From CAWFGW01 sp963815495 (GTDB lineage: Bacteria > Bacteroidota > Bacteroidia > Cytophagales > JAAEPT01): a stretch of 64,000 nt of DNA. Where the stretch lies: the NCBI GenBank assembly GCA_963815495.1, contig CAWFGW010000008.1, positions 115,276-179,275 on the forward strand, read 5' to 3'. Numbering within the stretch: position 1 is the first letter of the stretch; every line of letters starts with the position of its first letter. Of this stretch, positions 28,211 to 37,008 are shown piece by piece. A program made the translations under genes and the position numbers. The notes beneath the pieces are model-generated. The model was not told the DNA's origin and did not search any database. It saw nothing but the letters and a program-made list of their open reading frames with translations.

Positions 28211-29113
28211 ATGGATATATCAAAAGATTTAAAACCACTTTTAGCAAATTTAAAACGAGTTGAAATTGGTAAGTACTTACACACTAAAAATTTTGAATTA
28301 TATGCTTTAGAAAACAACGTGGACTTATTATGGAATGAGGCTAAAAAAATAAGTACAAAAGACAAGAATGTTTTTACTCTTAGTCCACATAATACGGAAG
28401 AAGAAGAAACAGTCTTTGCACTTCTAATTAACTCCTTATACCATAATCACCGTGATTTTTTCAAGCAGATTATAATCGAAACTATCTTAAAATTTTGTGA
28501 CTGGTCATCAGTCCCTATTGACACTAAAAATATTCATGAAAATCTTAAAAATCTAGAAATATTTGATAAAAAAGACCTCTTATTCTTAGTAAAAGAATCT
28601 AGAAAAATAAGATATAACAAACCTGCTTTAATACCAAACATAGAACTGAAAAAAACAAATATTAAAATTGATAAAAACAAGGTATTCATTGTTCATGGAC
28701 ATGATGAAAATGCTAAAACAACAACAGCAAGATTTATTGAAAAGCTTGGATTTGAAGCTATAATATTACATGAACAGGCAAGCTCTAGCAAAACTATAAT
28801 TGAAAAAATTGAAGCTTATTCTAATGTAGGTTTTGCAATCATCCTTTATACACCTTGCGACTTAGGATCAAAAAATATTAAAGAGCCTAATTTAAAATTA
28901 AGAGCTCGACAAAATGTTATTTTTGAACACGGATATTTCATTGGTAAAATAGGTCGTGAAAATGTCTGTGCATTAGTTAAAGGTAAAATAGAAACACCTA
29001 ACGATATATCAGGAGTAGTTTACATCACTCTAGACGAAAGTAATGCTTGGTGCTATTCTGTCGCAAAAGAAATGAAGAAATCTGGTTATAACGTGGATAT
29101 GAATAAAATATAG
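28211..29113 (+). CDS. TIR-like (CAP12/Pycsar-effector type) nucleotide-binding protein
   Basis: Residues ~157-290 match the TIR-like family of predicted nucleotide-binding proteins: KVFIVHGHDENAK, GFEAIILHEQASSSKTIIEKIE, FAIILYTPCDLG, LRARQNVIFEHGYFIGKIGR and GVVYITLD. Relatives cleave NAD+ when triggered in CBASS and Pycsar defence. Here the domain is preceded by ~150 helical residues of no known family, which would be the sensing or assembly part. No nucleotide cyclase gene is nearby, so this is not a standard CBASS or Pycsar locus. It is the last gene of the AT-rich island and may serve as the cell-killing effector for it, or stand alone with the membrane protein. Confidence 0.85.
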   Translation: MDISKDLKPLLANLKRVEIGKYLHTKNFELYALENNVDLLWNEAKKISTKDKNVFTLSPHNTEEEETVFALLINSLYHNHRDFFKQIIIETILKFCDWSSVPIDTKNIHENLKNLEIFDKKDLLFLVKESRKIRYNKPALIPNIELKKTNIKIDKNKVFIVHGHDENAKTTTARFIEKLGFEAIILHEQASSSKTIIEKIEAYSNVGFAIILYTPCDLGSKNIKEPNLKLRARQNVIFEHGYFIGKIGRENVCALVKGKIETPNDISGVVYITLDESNAWCYSVAKEMKKSGYNVDMNKI

Positions 29114-29120
29114 GCCACCC

Positions 29121-29157
29121 CATAGCGCAAGGTTAAGCGTAGCGGTCCTTGTGCCAT
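29121..29157 (-). repeat. REP-like palindromic repeat, copy 1 (minus orientation)
   Basis: Read on the minus strand: GGCACAAGG, a 14-base centre, then CCTTGCGC(T)... The arms pair with one mismatch. Same element as at 29833, 29895, 29957 and 31600. Confidence 0.6.
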
Positions 29158-29284
29158 ACAGTTTCCAAATCAGTTTACCGCATTCCGATGCTCTTCATTC
29201 GCAATGACGTACTTCGATTATTAGATTCCGGACATTTTTCTTCGTCAAAATTCCGTAATGACGCACACCCAGAATTTCAATCCC

Positions 29285-29660
29285 TTACTGCACCACCACT
29301 TTCCTCACCTCTTTCCCTGAAGTCGAACTTATCGCCACAATGTACACCCCTACTGGTAAACGTTGTGAATAAGTAGCATTGCTGGTGTTCGCCTGTGCAA
29401 CCACCACACCTTGTCCGTTGTAGATCATAATCGCTGCCATCGGTGAATGGCTTTCAATGTGTACTTCCCGGTTTTTGACATAAATGCGATGCTCTGCAAT
29501 GGCCTTGGTTTCATTTTTATCCAGAAACGACACCAACCCAAAGTCCTCCAACTCCTCGTCTGATAAAATCAACCACCGCTGTCTGGTAGCGGTATTAGCA
29601 ATATCAAAACCACTTGCTTGGGTTGTTTCGCCCGTAGTACCCCGCTCGGGCGCATTTAGC
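29285..29660 (-). pseudogene. Truncated 3' copy of the metallopeptidase gene (ricin end and T9SS domain)
   Basis: The frame encodes only the C-terminal part of a protein very like the complete metallopeptidase at 31764-34148: GETTQASGFDIANTATRQRW, then ILSDEELEDFGLVSFLDKN and the type A sorting domain ending SGKEVRKVVVQ. Upstream of about base 29660 the similarity stops abruptly and no start codon or signal peptide follows, so the catalytic part is gone. An internal ATG at 29572 could start a 95-residue peptide, but without a signal peptide it could not be exported. It is best seen as a leftover of a duplication or deletion at the edge of the island. Confidence 0.8.
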
Positions 29661-30024
29661 GAAGCGTAATGCGTTCGGATATTTTATAGCATTTACAATG
29701 CGGTATTATTACATTATTTTGTCAATTAAATGTATTACAAATACACAAAAAGGTAGTCGCAATGCAATTGCGACCGAGCTAAATGTTGGATGTAATATTT
29801 ATTGAATAATGAATATCAAGCAGTAAGTTGGTCACAAGGGCCGCTGCGCTTAACCTTGCACCATATGGTTAATGAATAGGAAGTTGTAAGTAGTCACAAG
29901 GACCGCTGCGCTTAACCTTGCGCCATATGGTTAATGAATAGGAAGTTGTAAGTAGTCACGACCGCTGTGCTTAGCCTTGCGCCATAGAGTTTACAAGGTA
30001 ATACTGAAAGACTAAGTGTTTACT
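29661..30024. other. Non-coding region with tandem palindromic repeats
   Basis: No gene is seen. The right half (29821-29990) is a tandem array of about 2.7 units of a ~60-base repeat, each unit holding one REP-like palindrome. The left half is AT-rich without visible structure. Confidence 0.55.
29821..29990 (+). repeat. Tandem ~60-base repeat containing REP-like palindromes, copies 2-4
   Basis: Units begin near 29821, 29881 and 29943 and share AAGTTGTAAGTAGTCAC, the palindrome CACAAGGACCGCTGCGCTTA followed by ACCTTGCGCC, and ATATGGTTAATGAATAGG. The last unit lacks a few bases in the first arm and ends early. The palindromes lie at 29833-29868, 29895-29930 and 29957-29988. Confidence 0.7.
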
Positions 30025-31485
30025 CTAAAGCTTTTGAATATGTGAAACAAAGATTCCAGAATCACCAATAAATTTCAAAATATATAATCCAGATTTCAAA
30101 GTTGAAACATCAACGTAATCTTGATTTTTACTCAATTGAATTTCATGAACAAGTTCTCCCAATGTGTTTAAAATAAATAATTGATGGAGAGTATCTTCCA
30201 CTTGTATTTTAAAACCATGAGTTGTGATTGTCGGAAAAACTTGAATCTGATGTGAATTTGTAGTGGTCAAAACCTCTGGAGTACCAGTAAAAATAGTTGA
30301 ATCAATATCTACATCCAATAACCAAACATCAAAAAAAGATCCAAACCCTCCATTACACTTTGAAATTGTCAACCCCAAATTTTCAGTATAAGATGCTGGT
30401 CCATAACAACCATCAATTAATTCTCCAGAACAAATTTTATTTTCATCATTTTTATATACCTCATTACCTCCCCATAGTTCCCTATAAATAAAAAGGCCTA
30501 AACCATTTTTATTTTTGTAAAACAAATAAACATTGTCTTGCGCAATATTATCTACAATTTCTGGTAGTACTAGACTTGGAGTTATATTGTTTGGAATATA
30601 ATATTCTTCATTATAAACGAACTCGCTAGTCCAACAGTTTACCTTATTACCAGCGTAGTAATAACAAGCATCAGTTACAACTTCTTTCTCTACAATTAGT
30701 GTATCGTTTCTAAAATTAACATTCAAAATTCGATGTTTCGTATCTATGATGGTTTCATTACTTGGTCCACTAAAAGGTCTTTGCCCTCTTTCTTCCGCAT
30801 AGTGATATACTTGTCCTTTACTATAGTTTGGAACTTGAATATCCTTTGTCAATTTTAATCCATTAAAAAGCGAATCAACTCCTTCGAGTTTTAGTGGAGA
30901 ATCTTTTTTTGGAAAATAACACAATTCAAATGCCTCAACAATTCCGTGATTCATTGATATTTTGATTGTTTTATTATTGAGGCAAGTATTATATTGGTTG
31001 CAATCAACCGAATCAGAAGTTGTAATTAACAGTGTTTGAACGGAATCTTTAAAAGCACCAAAATCAACGTAGTTTACTTCAGCAATTTCAGCAAAGTATG
31101 TCCGTTCAGCATCACTAAAGAACTCCCATTTTACATTTCTAGATTCATTAGGATAGAATAAAAGACTTTTACCATTTTCAATAAACAGCTTGAATTTATC
31201 TTCACTTTTCACCCATAAAATAGAATCACCAAAAAAATGGATTCTAGAACATATTAAATCTGATGCTTGTGGTATATAGTACATTACAGAATCTTCACCC
31301 AAATCAATTGAATTCCTTATTAATGAAGAAAACAGTACATCCCCTTTAATGAATTCATCATTAAAATATGAATTAACACCTGAATAATGATTTATACTTT
31401 TTGTACTTACTGGAATGTAATCCTGAGCCAAAACAGAGGAAACAATTGAAACAATAACGATTATTTGAAGTAGAATATTTTTCAT
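30025..31485 (-). CDS. Secreted protein of unknown function with T9SS type A domain
   Basis: Signal peptide (1-20, ending SSVLA-Q). The 390-residue middle has no recognised family; it is rich in Tyr, Asn and Asp, contains several cysteine pairs (SVDCNQYNTCLNN, DACYYYAGNKVNCW, CSGELIDGC), and looks beta-rich, like other extracellular Bacteroidota proteins. The last ~75 residues form a type A sorting domain (VFPTITTHGFKIQ, LNTLGELVHE, LKSGLYILKF). It is AT-richer than the metallopeptidase upstream and is bracketed by the two copies of a direct duplication, so it may have been inserted as a unit. A TACTTTTG box at 31554-31561 is a likely promoter. Confidence 0.75.
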   Translation of the reverse strand: MKNILLQIIVIVSIVSSVLAQDYIPVSTKSINHYSGVNSYFNDEFIKGDVLFSSLIRNSIDLGEDSVMYYIPQASDLICSRIHFFGDSILWVKSEDKFKLFIENGKSLLFYPNESRNVKWEFFSDAERTYFAEIAEVNYVDFGAFKDSVQTLLITTSDSVDCNQYNTCLNNKTIKISMNHGIVEAFELCYFPKKDSPLKLEGVDSLFNGLKLTKDIQVPNYSKGQVYHYAEERGQRPFSGPSNETIIDTKHRILNVNFRNDTLIVEKEVVTDACYYYAGNKVNCWTSEFVYNEEYYIPNNITPSLVLPEIVDNIAQDNVYLFYKNKNGLGLFIYRELWGGNEVYKNDENKICSGELIDGCYGPASYTENLGLTISKCNGGFGSFFDVWLLDVDIDSTIFTGTPEVLTTTNSHQIQVFPTITTHGFKIQVEDTLHQLFILNTLGELVHEIQLSKNQDYVDVSTLKSGLYILKFIGDSGIFVSHIQKL

Positions 31486-31553
31486 AACAAATCAATTTAA
31501 AAAACTGATTTTCAATATGGTTGAATTGATTTCAATAATCAATTTTTAGAGAA

Positions 31554-31561
31554 CAAAAGTA
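31554..31561 (-). promoter_or_regulatory. Probable -7 element (TACTTTTG)
   Basis: Matches the Bacteroidota TAnnTTTG consensus on the minus strand, about 70 bases before the start of the T9SS protein at 30025-31485. No clear -33 TTG at consensus spacing. Confidence 0.35.
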
Positions 31562-31596
31562 GTTTTAATATTCAAAAATTAATACCGTATAAGTAA

Positions 31597-32140
31597 CCCC
31601 ATAGCGCAAGGTTAAGCGTAGCGGTCCTTGTGCCATAGAGTTCCAAATCAGTTTACCGCATTCCGATGCTCTTGATTCGCAATGACGTACTTCGATTATT
31701 AGATTCCGGACATTTTTCCTTCGTCAAAATTCCGGAATGACGCACACCCAGAATTTCAATCCCTTACTGCACCACCACTTTCCTTACTTCTTTCCCTGAA
31801 GTCGAACTTACTGCCACAATGTACAAACCAACAGGTAAACGCTGTGAATAGGCTGAGTTAACCTTGTTGGCTTCAGCAACTACCACACCTTGTCCGTTGT
31901 AGATTACTAAATCTGACAACTCAGTATTACTTTCAATATGTATTTCCCTGTTTTTGACGTAAATTCTATTCTCTGATAAGGTATTTGCTTGTGTTGCATT
32001 TTTATCTAAAAAAGAAACCAAACCAAAGTCTTCCAACTCCTTACCTGATAGGATTAACCACCGTTGTTTGGTTGCAGTATTGGCGATATTAAAACCACTT
32101 GCCAATGTAGTCTCACCCCCATTTGTCATCAAACAGTTGG
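31597..32140. repeat. Right copy of the ~0.5-kb direct duplication, with REP-like palindrome copy 5
   Basis: The non-coding part (31597-31763) is nearly identical to 29118-29284. The rest is the 3' end of the intact metallopeptidase gene, which matches the truncated copy less closely. A fifth REP-like palindrome lies at 31600-31637 in minus orientation. Confidence 0.8.
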
Positions 32141-34148
32141 GTGCGCTTTTGTTTTCCGGATGGATTATCCAGTACCCACGCGTGGTCAGCGATTCCAAGT
32201 TCACATCTACCCTTCCCATCATCAATTGAAAATATTCGGCATTGCTAGGCGAAGATTTTTGAATGGTGCTAATGCCATTATTCCCTGAAGTTGTATAAGT
32301 AAAATACCTGCCCGAGCCCACATTTTTTATGCTGTAATAACCCGTGATTGGGTTAAATTGAAACTGCCAGGCAGCATGGTCATTCATGATTGCCTCATCA
32401 GCCGACATGACACGGTTTACCAACTTGCCAAATTCATCAGCTACCACAAAAGAACTTAACAAACCCGTTTGAGGGTCTTCACTTTTGATATAAAACTTAA
32501 TCGTATCTTCTACATTTAAAGTATAAGCTGGAGTTGCAAAACCTCCTGTAGGCGGGAGTCCATCCTCACCGAGTGCTTGAGCAATCAAGGCGTTTGCGAC
32601 ATACAACAAGGCTGTTCCATCATCCTCATGGGCCCCATTAATGCCATAAGGCCACATGTGGGTGGCATCTCCTCGTAAATAGCTAGCGGGGTCGTTATCA
32701 ATAAATTGCAAGAGTTTGGTCGTCCGATCACCCAACCAGGCACCTCCCGAACCTGTTGCCCGCAATGGTGACGAAGGCCCCGACCACAATGGGTGCGTTC
32801 CTACGCCAATGGTATGTCCTAATTCATGTAAGGCGGTTCCTGTTTGCTGATAACTGGCACTGGGTCCAAAGCGCATCCAACCACCGTAGGAAGCTTCAGC
32901 TGTTGGCGTTCCTGAACCGTAATTGACCGTGAGCCGATGCCCTTGAATGCTGGTGAGTTCATTGAAATAATTTACGGCTGACGCCATTGCATTATCGATG
33001 CGGGCGTAATGCTCTTGCGTCACGTTGCTTGCCATTGAATAGCTAACTGTACCTTTCGGAATGGTGATGACTTTTATAATGTCCCCATAGCCGACTGCGT
33101 TATCCTGCGTCACCACATACGCCCGCATGTAATACACGGTGGAGGGATTCAGGTTTTTGATGTAGTAGATATTTCCATTGTTGGAGTAATAGCTAGTGGT
33201 TCTATGATCAAAAATGGTGGGTTCAGGATGCGTACTCCAACAGAACCCGTGCTCCAAAAGTGAGGCTGGATTGCCATCAATGGTACTGCGTCCCAGAAAC
33301 ATAGTAGCGCCACGCGCAAAATTGGGATTGGTGGTCACATTGGGTGCTACACCTGTTGTGTTTGCTATTTTGTAAGCAAAAATCGCTTGAGTTAGATTTT
33401 CAATACCTAGGGAAACTTCCTCGACTGAATTACTGGTTAATACGTTGTTTGCTGCGTTAATAGCAATCTGTAATTCGTTTGCACCATTAGCTGAAGGTTT
33501 ATAGATTTCATTTGCCTGGTCAATTACAGCTTGTAAACCTTCTGTGTTTACTGCTTCATTTGCTTCGTACAAGGCAAAGTTATCAAAGCCAAATCGGTTG
33601 TTCAACCACCTAAAATGAACGGTCAGATAAGCATAAGAAGGATTTGAATTAGTGAAAGCGCCTTCATTTTTTGTCCATACTCCCCCACCATTCACATAGG
33701 TTGTATCGATTATCTTAACTGTTTCTTCTTGGAAAGTACTGGCATTGGTCAGAGAGGTCTTCAGGTATATTTCAGGACTGGCAGGCGTTGATGCATTTTG
33801 ATATTTGACCTGGTAAGAAAAGTAATAGGTTTTTCCTGGTTGTAGGTTCCAACCCGTAGCGATAGCCCCGGCAGAAGTATAACCACCGTTAGTAGTACCG
33901 ACTAGGTAGTTTGAATTATTAATGCCGCCCGAATTTACCAGCGTGAAATTAGCAGCAGACAGTGGTGCCAAGGTTCCGTCCGTCCACCCAGAGAAGTTGT
34001 TTTCAAAACCTGGATTTGGTATCAAATTACTCCCCGTTAATACTAGTTTTTTATTACCAACACGTACCGTATCGCCTTGCTGTTGAGCCTGAGCCTGAAG
34101 TGTGATGGAGAATAAACAAAATAATAGGTAGATGAAGTAGCGAGCCAT
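31764..34148 (-). CDS. Secreted metzincin-like metallopeptidase with CBM-like, FIVAR and ricin-like modules
   Basis: Signal peptide (1-22). A carbohydrate-binding-like sandwich (~40-195, NPGFENNFSGW), a FIVAR-like helical repeat (~205-260), an Fn3-like domain (~268-360) and a metallopeptidase domain follow. The zinc site is HELGHTIGVGTH at 441-452: HExxH is present, but the third His is one residue later than in HExxHxxGxxH. A ricin-like lipid- or sugar-binding domain (~590-690) and a type A sorting domain ending SGKEVRKVVVQ complete it. Such enzymes in polysaccharide clusters may act on glycoproteins. Truncated remains of a second copy lie at 29285-29660. Confidence 0.82.
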   Translation of the reverse strand: MARYFIYLLFCLFSITLQAQAQQQGDTVRVGNKKLVLTGSNLIPNPGFENNFSGWTDGTLAPLSAANFTLVNSGGINNSNYLVGTTNGGYTSAGAIATGWNLQPGKTYYFSYQVKYQNASTPASPEIYLKTSLTNASTFQEETVKIIDTTYVNGGGVWTKNEGAFTNSNPSYAYLTVHFRWLNNRFGFDNFALYEANEAVNTEGLQAVIDQANEIYKPSANGANELQIAINAANNVLTSNSVEEVSLGIENLTQAIFAYKIANTTGVAPNVTTNPNFARGATMFLGRSTIDGNPASLLEHGFCWSTHPEPTIFDHRTTSYYSNNGNIYYIKNLNPSTVYYMRAYVVTQDNAVGYGDIIKVITIPKGTVSYSMASNVTQEHYARIDNAMASAVNYFNELTSIQGHRLTVNYGSGTPTAEASYGGWMRFGPSASYQQTGTALHELGHTIGVGTHPLWSGPSSPLRATGSGGAWLGDRTTKLLQFIDNDPASYLRGDATHMWPYGINGAHEDDGTALLYVANALIAQALGEDGLPPTGGFATPAYTLNVEDTIKFYIKSEDPQTGLLSSFVVADEFGKLVNRVMSADEAIMNDHAAWQFQFNPITGYYSIKNVGSGRYFTYTTSGNNGISTIQKSSPSNAEYFQLMMGRVDVNLESLTTRGYWIIHPENKSAPNCLMTNGGETTLASGFNIANTATKQRWLILSGKELEDFGLVSFLDKNATQANTLSENRIYVKNREIHIESNTELSDLVIYNGQGVVVAEANKVNSAYSQRLPVGLYIVAVSSTSGKEVRKVVVQ

Positions 34149-34315
34149 TTTTAAGTGTTTAAATTAAATATCTACGTACAAATTTCTCCACAAAATACGA
34201 CCAGTTCACTTTCACTTGGTTGGTGTTATTGTTGATTTCAAGATGTACTACAATCATGTAAGATAATAATAATCAATGGATTATATCTGAATTATGCTAA
34301 TTGAATTTTACCCAT

Positions 34316-34346
34316 AAAAAGGCACTGGGATAGCCCAGTGCCTTTT
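34316..34346 (-). terminator. Rho-independent terminator for the CE15 gene
   Basis: AAAAGGCACTGGG and its complement around a four-base loop, with T residues following on the minus strand. It lies ~40 bases past the CE15 gene stop and before the metallopeptidase start; T residues on the plus strand also occur, so it may work both ways. Confidence 0.85.
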
Positions 34347-34387
34347 ATTTAACAGACAAAACAAATTCAAAAAATAGCATTCACAGA

Positions 34388-36757
34388 TTAGTTCTTCAAC
34401 ACGATTTTTGTTACTGCTTCATCGCCATATTGCAGACGAAGTAAGTAGCTGCCTTTTACAAGACCTTTTCCAATGTCTGTGTTCTTTTTTATTCGTCCTT
34501 CTTCCATAATTCTTCCGTCAATACTTATAAGTTGATATGCGGTATTTTCAGGCGCTTCAATCATCAACCCGTTCGTAAATGGGTTGGGATAATAACTTAA
34601 TGACGAAGTGATAAAAGATGAATTACCCGTTACCAATGGCTCTGAAACTAGTTTGGCGACACCAAATAAAGAAGGGTTTTGCCATGCATCATCAGCGGTG
34701 GCAGACCATGAAAGTTTTCCATCACGTCCCGTGCCATTATCATCATCATTAATCATAAAGTCAATGCCTATCAATTGATTGACTGCAGGTGAGCCTTGTG
34801 TAGTAGTCCATGGAATCCGTGCTTCGATAATGTATCCATCATCTGTATCTAATACAGCATAAGTAATTCCTGTGGTTAACCTCCCTGAAGGTAATGAGCC
34901 GACTACAGCACCGTCATCCCAACCAAATGTATATTGTACATCATTCGCTCCATAAGTAGCCGCCTTATCATTGTTAATGTCAATGTATATTTCTACAGCA
35001 TCGTCTTCGTATGAATTTTGACTATCGTTGATTTGGCTATCATCAGTAACGGTTGCAAAAACATACAAATAGTCATTATCCCACAAGAACTTTGCATTCC
35101 CACTTAAATCGGCAGCATTTGTTACAGATTCAACAATCACATTTTGTGCTTCAACAGCAAGTACTGAGGAATTTTCCCAAATGGGGTCAGCGGTTCCATC
35201 CATAACAGGTGGTGTTGGTGTTTTAAAAATTTCGTAAGGAGGTCCTATGATGGTCAACGAGACTGATGCTGAACCTGTGTTCGCTGAAGCATCTGTTGCC
35301 GTTGCAGTGAGTGAATATGTCCCTGCTGTGGTTGGAGTCCAAGCAAAACTATAGGGAGCAGTCGCATCTTCGCCTATTTTTTGATCGCCAGAAAAGAACT
35401 CAACCTTCGTGACATTATTATCCGCATCAGTTACCGTTGCAGCTATCGATACTGTCTCACCTAACTCAATACTCACTCCATTTTCTGGTGAGGCTATCAC
35501 CACCTTGGGAATGTTTGGGTTAAATGTAATCGTTGGTGTTGTCCAGTCGATCGCAGACTGATAATTTAAATCAAATCCACCTTGGGAGGGCGCGACTCTA
35601 AAATTCGTGTTGGCGCTCGCATTATTACGAAGGTATTTATTTACAAAGCCTGTAACTGCATTATTTTGACTGGTTGATGCAGAGCAATGAGGGTGGTTCG
35701 TGCTAAAGTCGAACCCTACGCGTTCCCCTACTCCCATTGCTTTCCACACTTCTAATGCCGCCATGGTCGACTTATAACCTGACTCATCGCCTAACCACAC
35801 TTGATTAGAATTCCCCAGAATCAACACCGGACGAGGAGCAATCATCGCAATCAACTCATGGTGATCATGCGGCAGCCTGTAAGGGTCTAAGCTCATCATA
35901 CTTTGCATAAACCAACTTCCATTGGTGTTATTGATTTTTTCAATGTTGGTACCTGTTCTGGTGGTAAAATCCTGGGAAAGTCTCCACGCGTTGACTCCGC
36001 CACCACCTGACTCTTGTACAATGGTTAAGGCAATGCGTTCATCAAAAGCTCCACCAAACAGAGCCATTTTACCTGCATATGAACATCCTGTTACTGCAAT
36101 TCTTTTGATGTCCAAGTTTAACTGATCAGCTACTAATTCTAACCCATCAATTAAACGACTAATCCCCCAAGACCAGCCACTGTACTTTCCTGAGTTATTC
36201 AAATTGGGGTACAACTTATAATATGGGTCATTAGCATTTCTAGTTCCTGAACCTAATGCATAAGAAACCACTTGATCGTGGTTAAAAGGCACTTGTACAA
36301 CACCACTAAACAGTGATGATGAGAGCCCTCCTGTACCACTATTCATCCCGATTACAATCGGATGTGGACCAGCACCAGATGGTACACTAAAATTTGAGGT
36401 AAGTGTTAACGTTTGACCGTTTTCTGTAACTTTTACTGTTAATGTAGTTCCTGAATATGTTGCCGTGATATTTGAGGGTTTGTTCGGTTTTGTTCCAATC
36501 TCATATCTTTCAATGTCTGCCTTAATCTCATTTCTTCGGCATTTCCAGTCTTCAAAAGTCGCAACTCGCCCACCATTTGTAAAATTGAAGGGATCAGGTA
36601 AGTTGGGATTATTCTGTAAATTACCCGCTGTCACCGTACAGGATGCGCCAGTATTTTCAACATCAAAAACTAGGGGGGGCTGAGCTTTTATTGTTGAATT
36701 TATAATGGTACAAAACAGTACGGCAATAACAGGTAATAACGTGTATATTTTCTTCAT
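34388..36757 (-). CDS. Secreted CE15 glucuronoyl esterase with Ig-like, CBM9 and T9SS domains
   Basis: The start giving MKKIYTLLPVIAVLF is preferred, as it leads straight into a signal peptide; an ATG 17 codons upstream is less likely. CE15 features: the nucleophile in GCSYAGK (S226), IVQESGGGG (E249), and NHPHC (H357 as the catalytic His). CE15 enzymes cut the ester between glucuronic acid on xylan and lignin or an alkyl group. The family usually reads GCSRxGK; Tyr replaces Arg here, so the oxyanion environment may differ. A bacterial Ig-like domain (~425-520), a CBM9 domain (~530-700) and a type A sorting domain follow. The CBM9 module is nearly repeated in the next two genes. Confidence 0.87.
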   Translation of the reverse strand: MKKIYTLLPVIAVLFCTIINSTIKAQPPLVFDVENTGASCTVTAGNLQNNPNLPDPFNFTNGGRVATFEDWKCRRNEIKADIERYEIGTKPNKPSNITATYSGTTLTVKVTENGQTLTLTSNFSVPSGAGPHPIVIGMNSGTGGLSSSLFSGVVQVPFNHDQVVSYALGSGTRNANDPYYKLYPNLNNSGKYSGWSWGISRLIDGLELVADQLNLDIKRIAVTGCSYAGKMALFGGAFDERIALTIVQESGGGGVNAWRLSQDFTTRTGTNIEKINNTNGSWFMQSMMSLDPYRLPHDHHELIAMIAPRPVLILGNSNQVWLGDESGYKSTMAALEVWKAMGVGERVGFDFSTNHPHCSASTSQNNAVTGFVNKYLRNNASANTNFRVAPSQGGFDLNYQSAIDWTTPTITFNPNIPKVVIASPENGVSIELGETVSIAATVTDADNNVTKVEFFSGDQKIGEDATAPYSFAWTPTTAGTYSLTATATDASANTGSASVSLTIIGPPYEIFKTPTPPVMDGTADPIWENSSVLAVEAQNVIVESVTNAADLSGNAKFLWDNDYLYVFATVTDDSQINDSQNSYEDDAVEIYIDINNDKAATYGANDVQYTFGWDDGAVVGSLPSGRLTTGITYAVLDTDDGYIIEARIPWTTTQGSPAVNQLIGIDFMINDDDNGTGRDGKLSWSATADDAWQNPSLFGVAKLVSEPLVTGNSSFITSSLSYYPNPFTNGLMIEAPENTAYQLISIDGRIMEEGRIKKNTDIGKGLVKGSYLLRLQYGDEAVTKIVLKN

Positions 36758-36934
36758 ATTTTTTTCAATTTTTTCAACGTGTTCAATCACTCTTTTTGCA
36801 ACAAACATTTATCTGTTTATTAATTAGTTAGGGCAATCAATCTTACTTTAAAATTGAACAGCCTGACAACACTAAAAACTACGACTAGTAAATGAAAAAG
36901 TAAACACTGAAGTAGATGAGATTTAATAACTATT

Positions 36935-36976
36935 TAAAAAAATTCCCTGAAACTTTTTTAAAAAAATTTCAGGGAA
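36935..36976 (-). terminator. Rho-independent terminator for the GH11 gene
   Basis: TTCCCTGAAA pairs with TTTCAGGGAA; the centre is a run of T then A that can extend the stem. On the minus strand a T-tract follows. It lies 33 bases past the GH11 stop. Confidence 0.8.
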
Positions 36977-37008
36977 AAAAACCTATTAAAACTACTGAAT
37001 TAAGGGTT

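Larger units (their letters stand above)
29118..29660. repeat. Left copy of a ~0.5-kb direct duplication
   Basis: Bases 29118-29284 (non-coding) match 31597-31763 nearly perfectly, with the same length of 167 bases and only a few differences, and the alignment continues into the 3' coding end of the metallopeptidase gene. Both copies have the same orientation and flank the gene at 30025-31485. Confidence 0.8.

Noticed and set aside
28211..29113. CBASS or Pycsar locus
   Set aside because: No CD-NTase or adenylate/uridylate cyclase gene lies within the island.
29149..29376. Plus-strand 75-codon frame
   Set aside because: It runs through the duplicated non-coding segment and the antisense of the truncated gene.
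29821..29990. CRISPR array
   Set aside because: Units are whole tandem duplications with identical spacers, few in number, and no cas genes are present.
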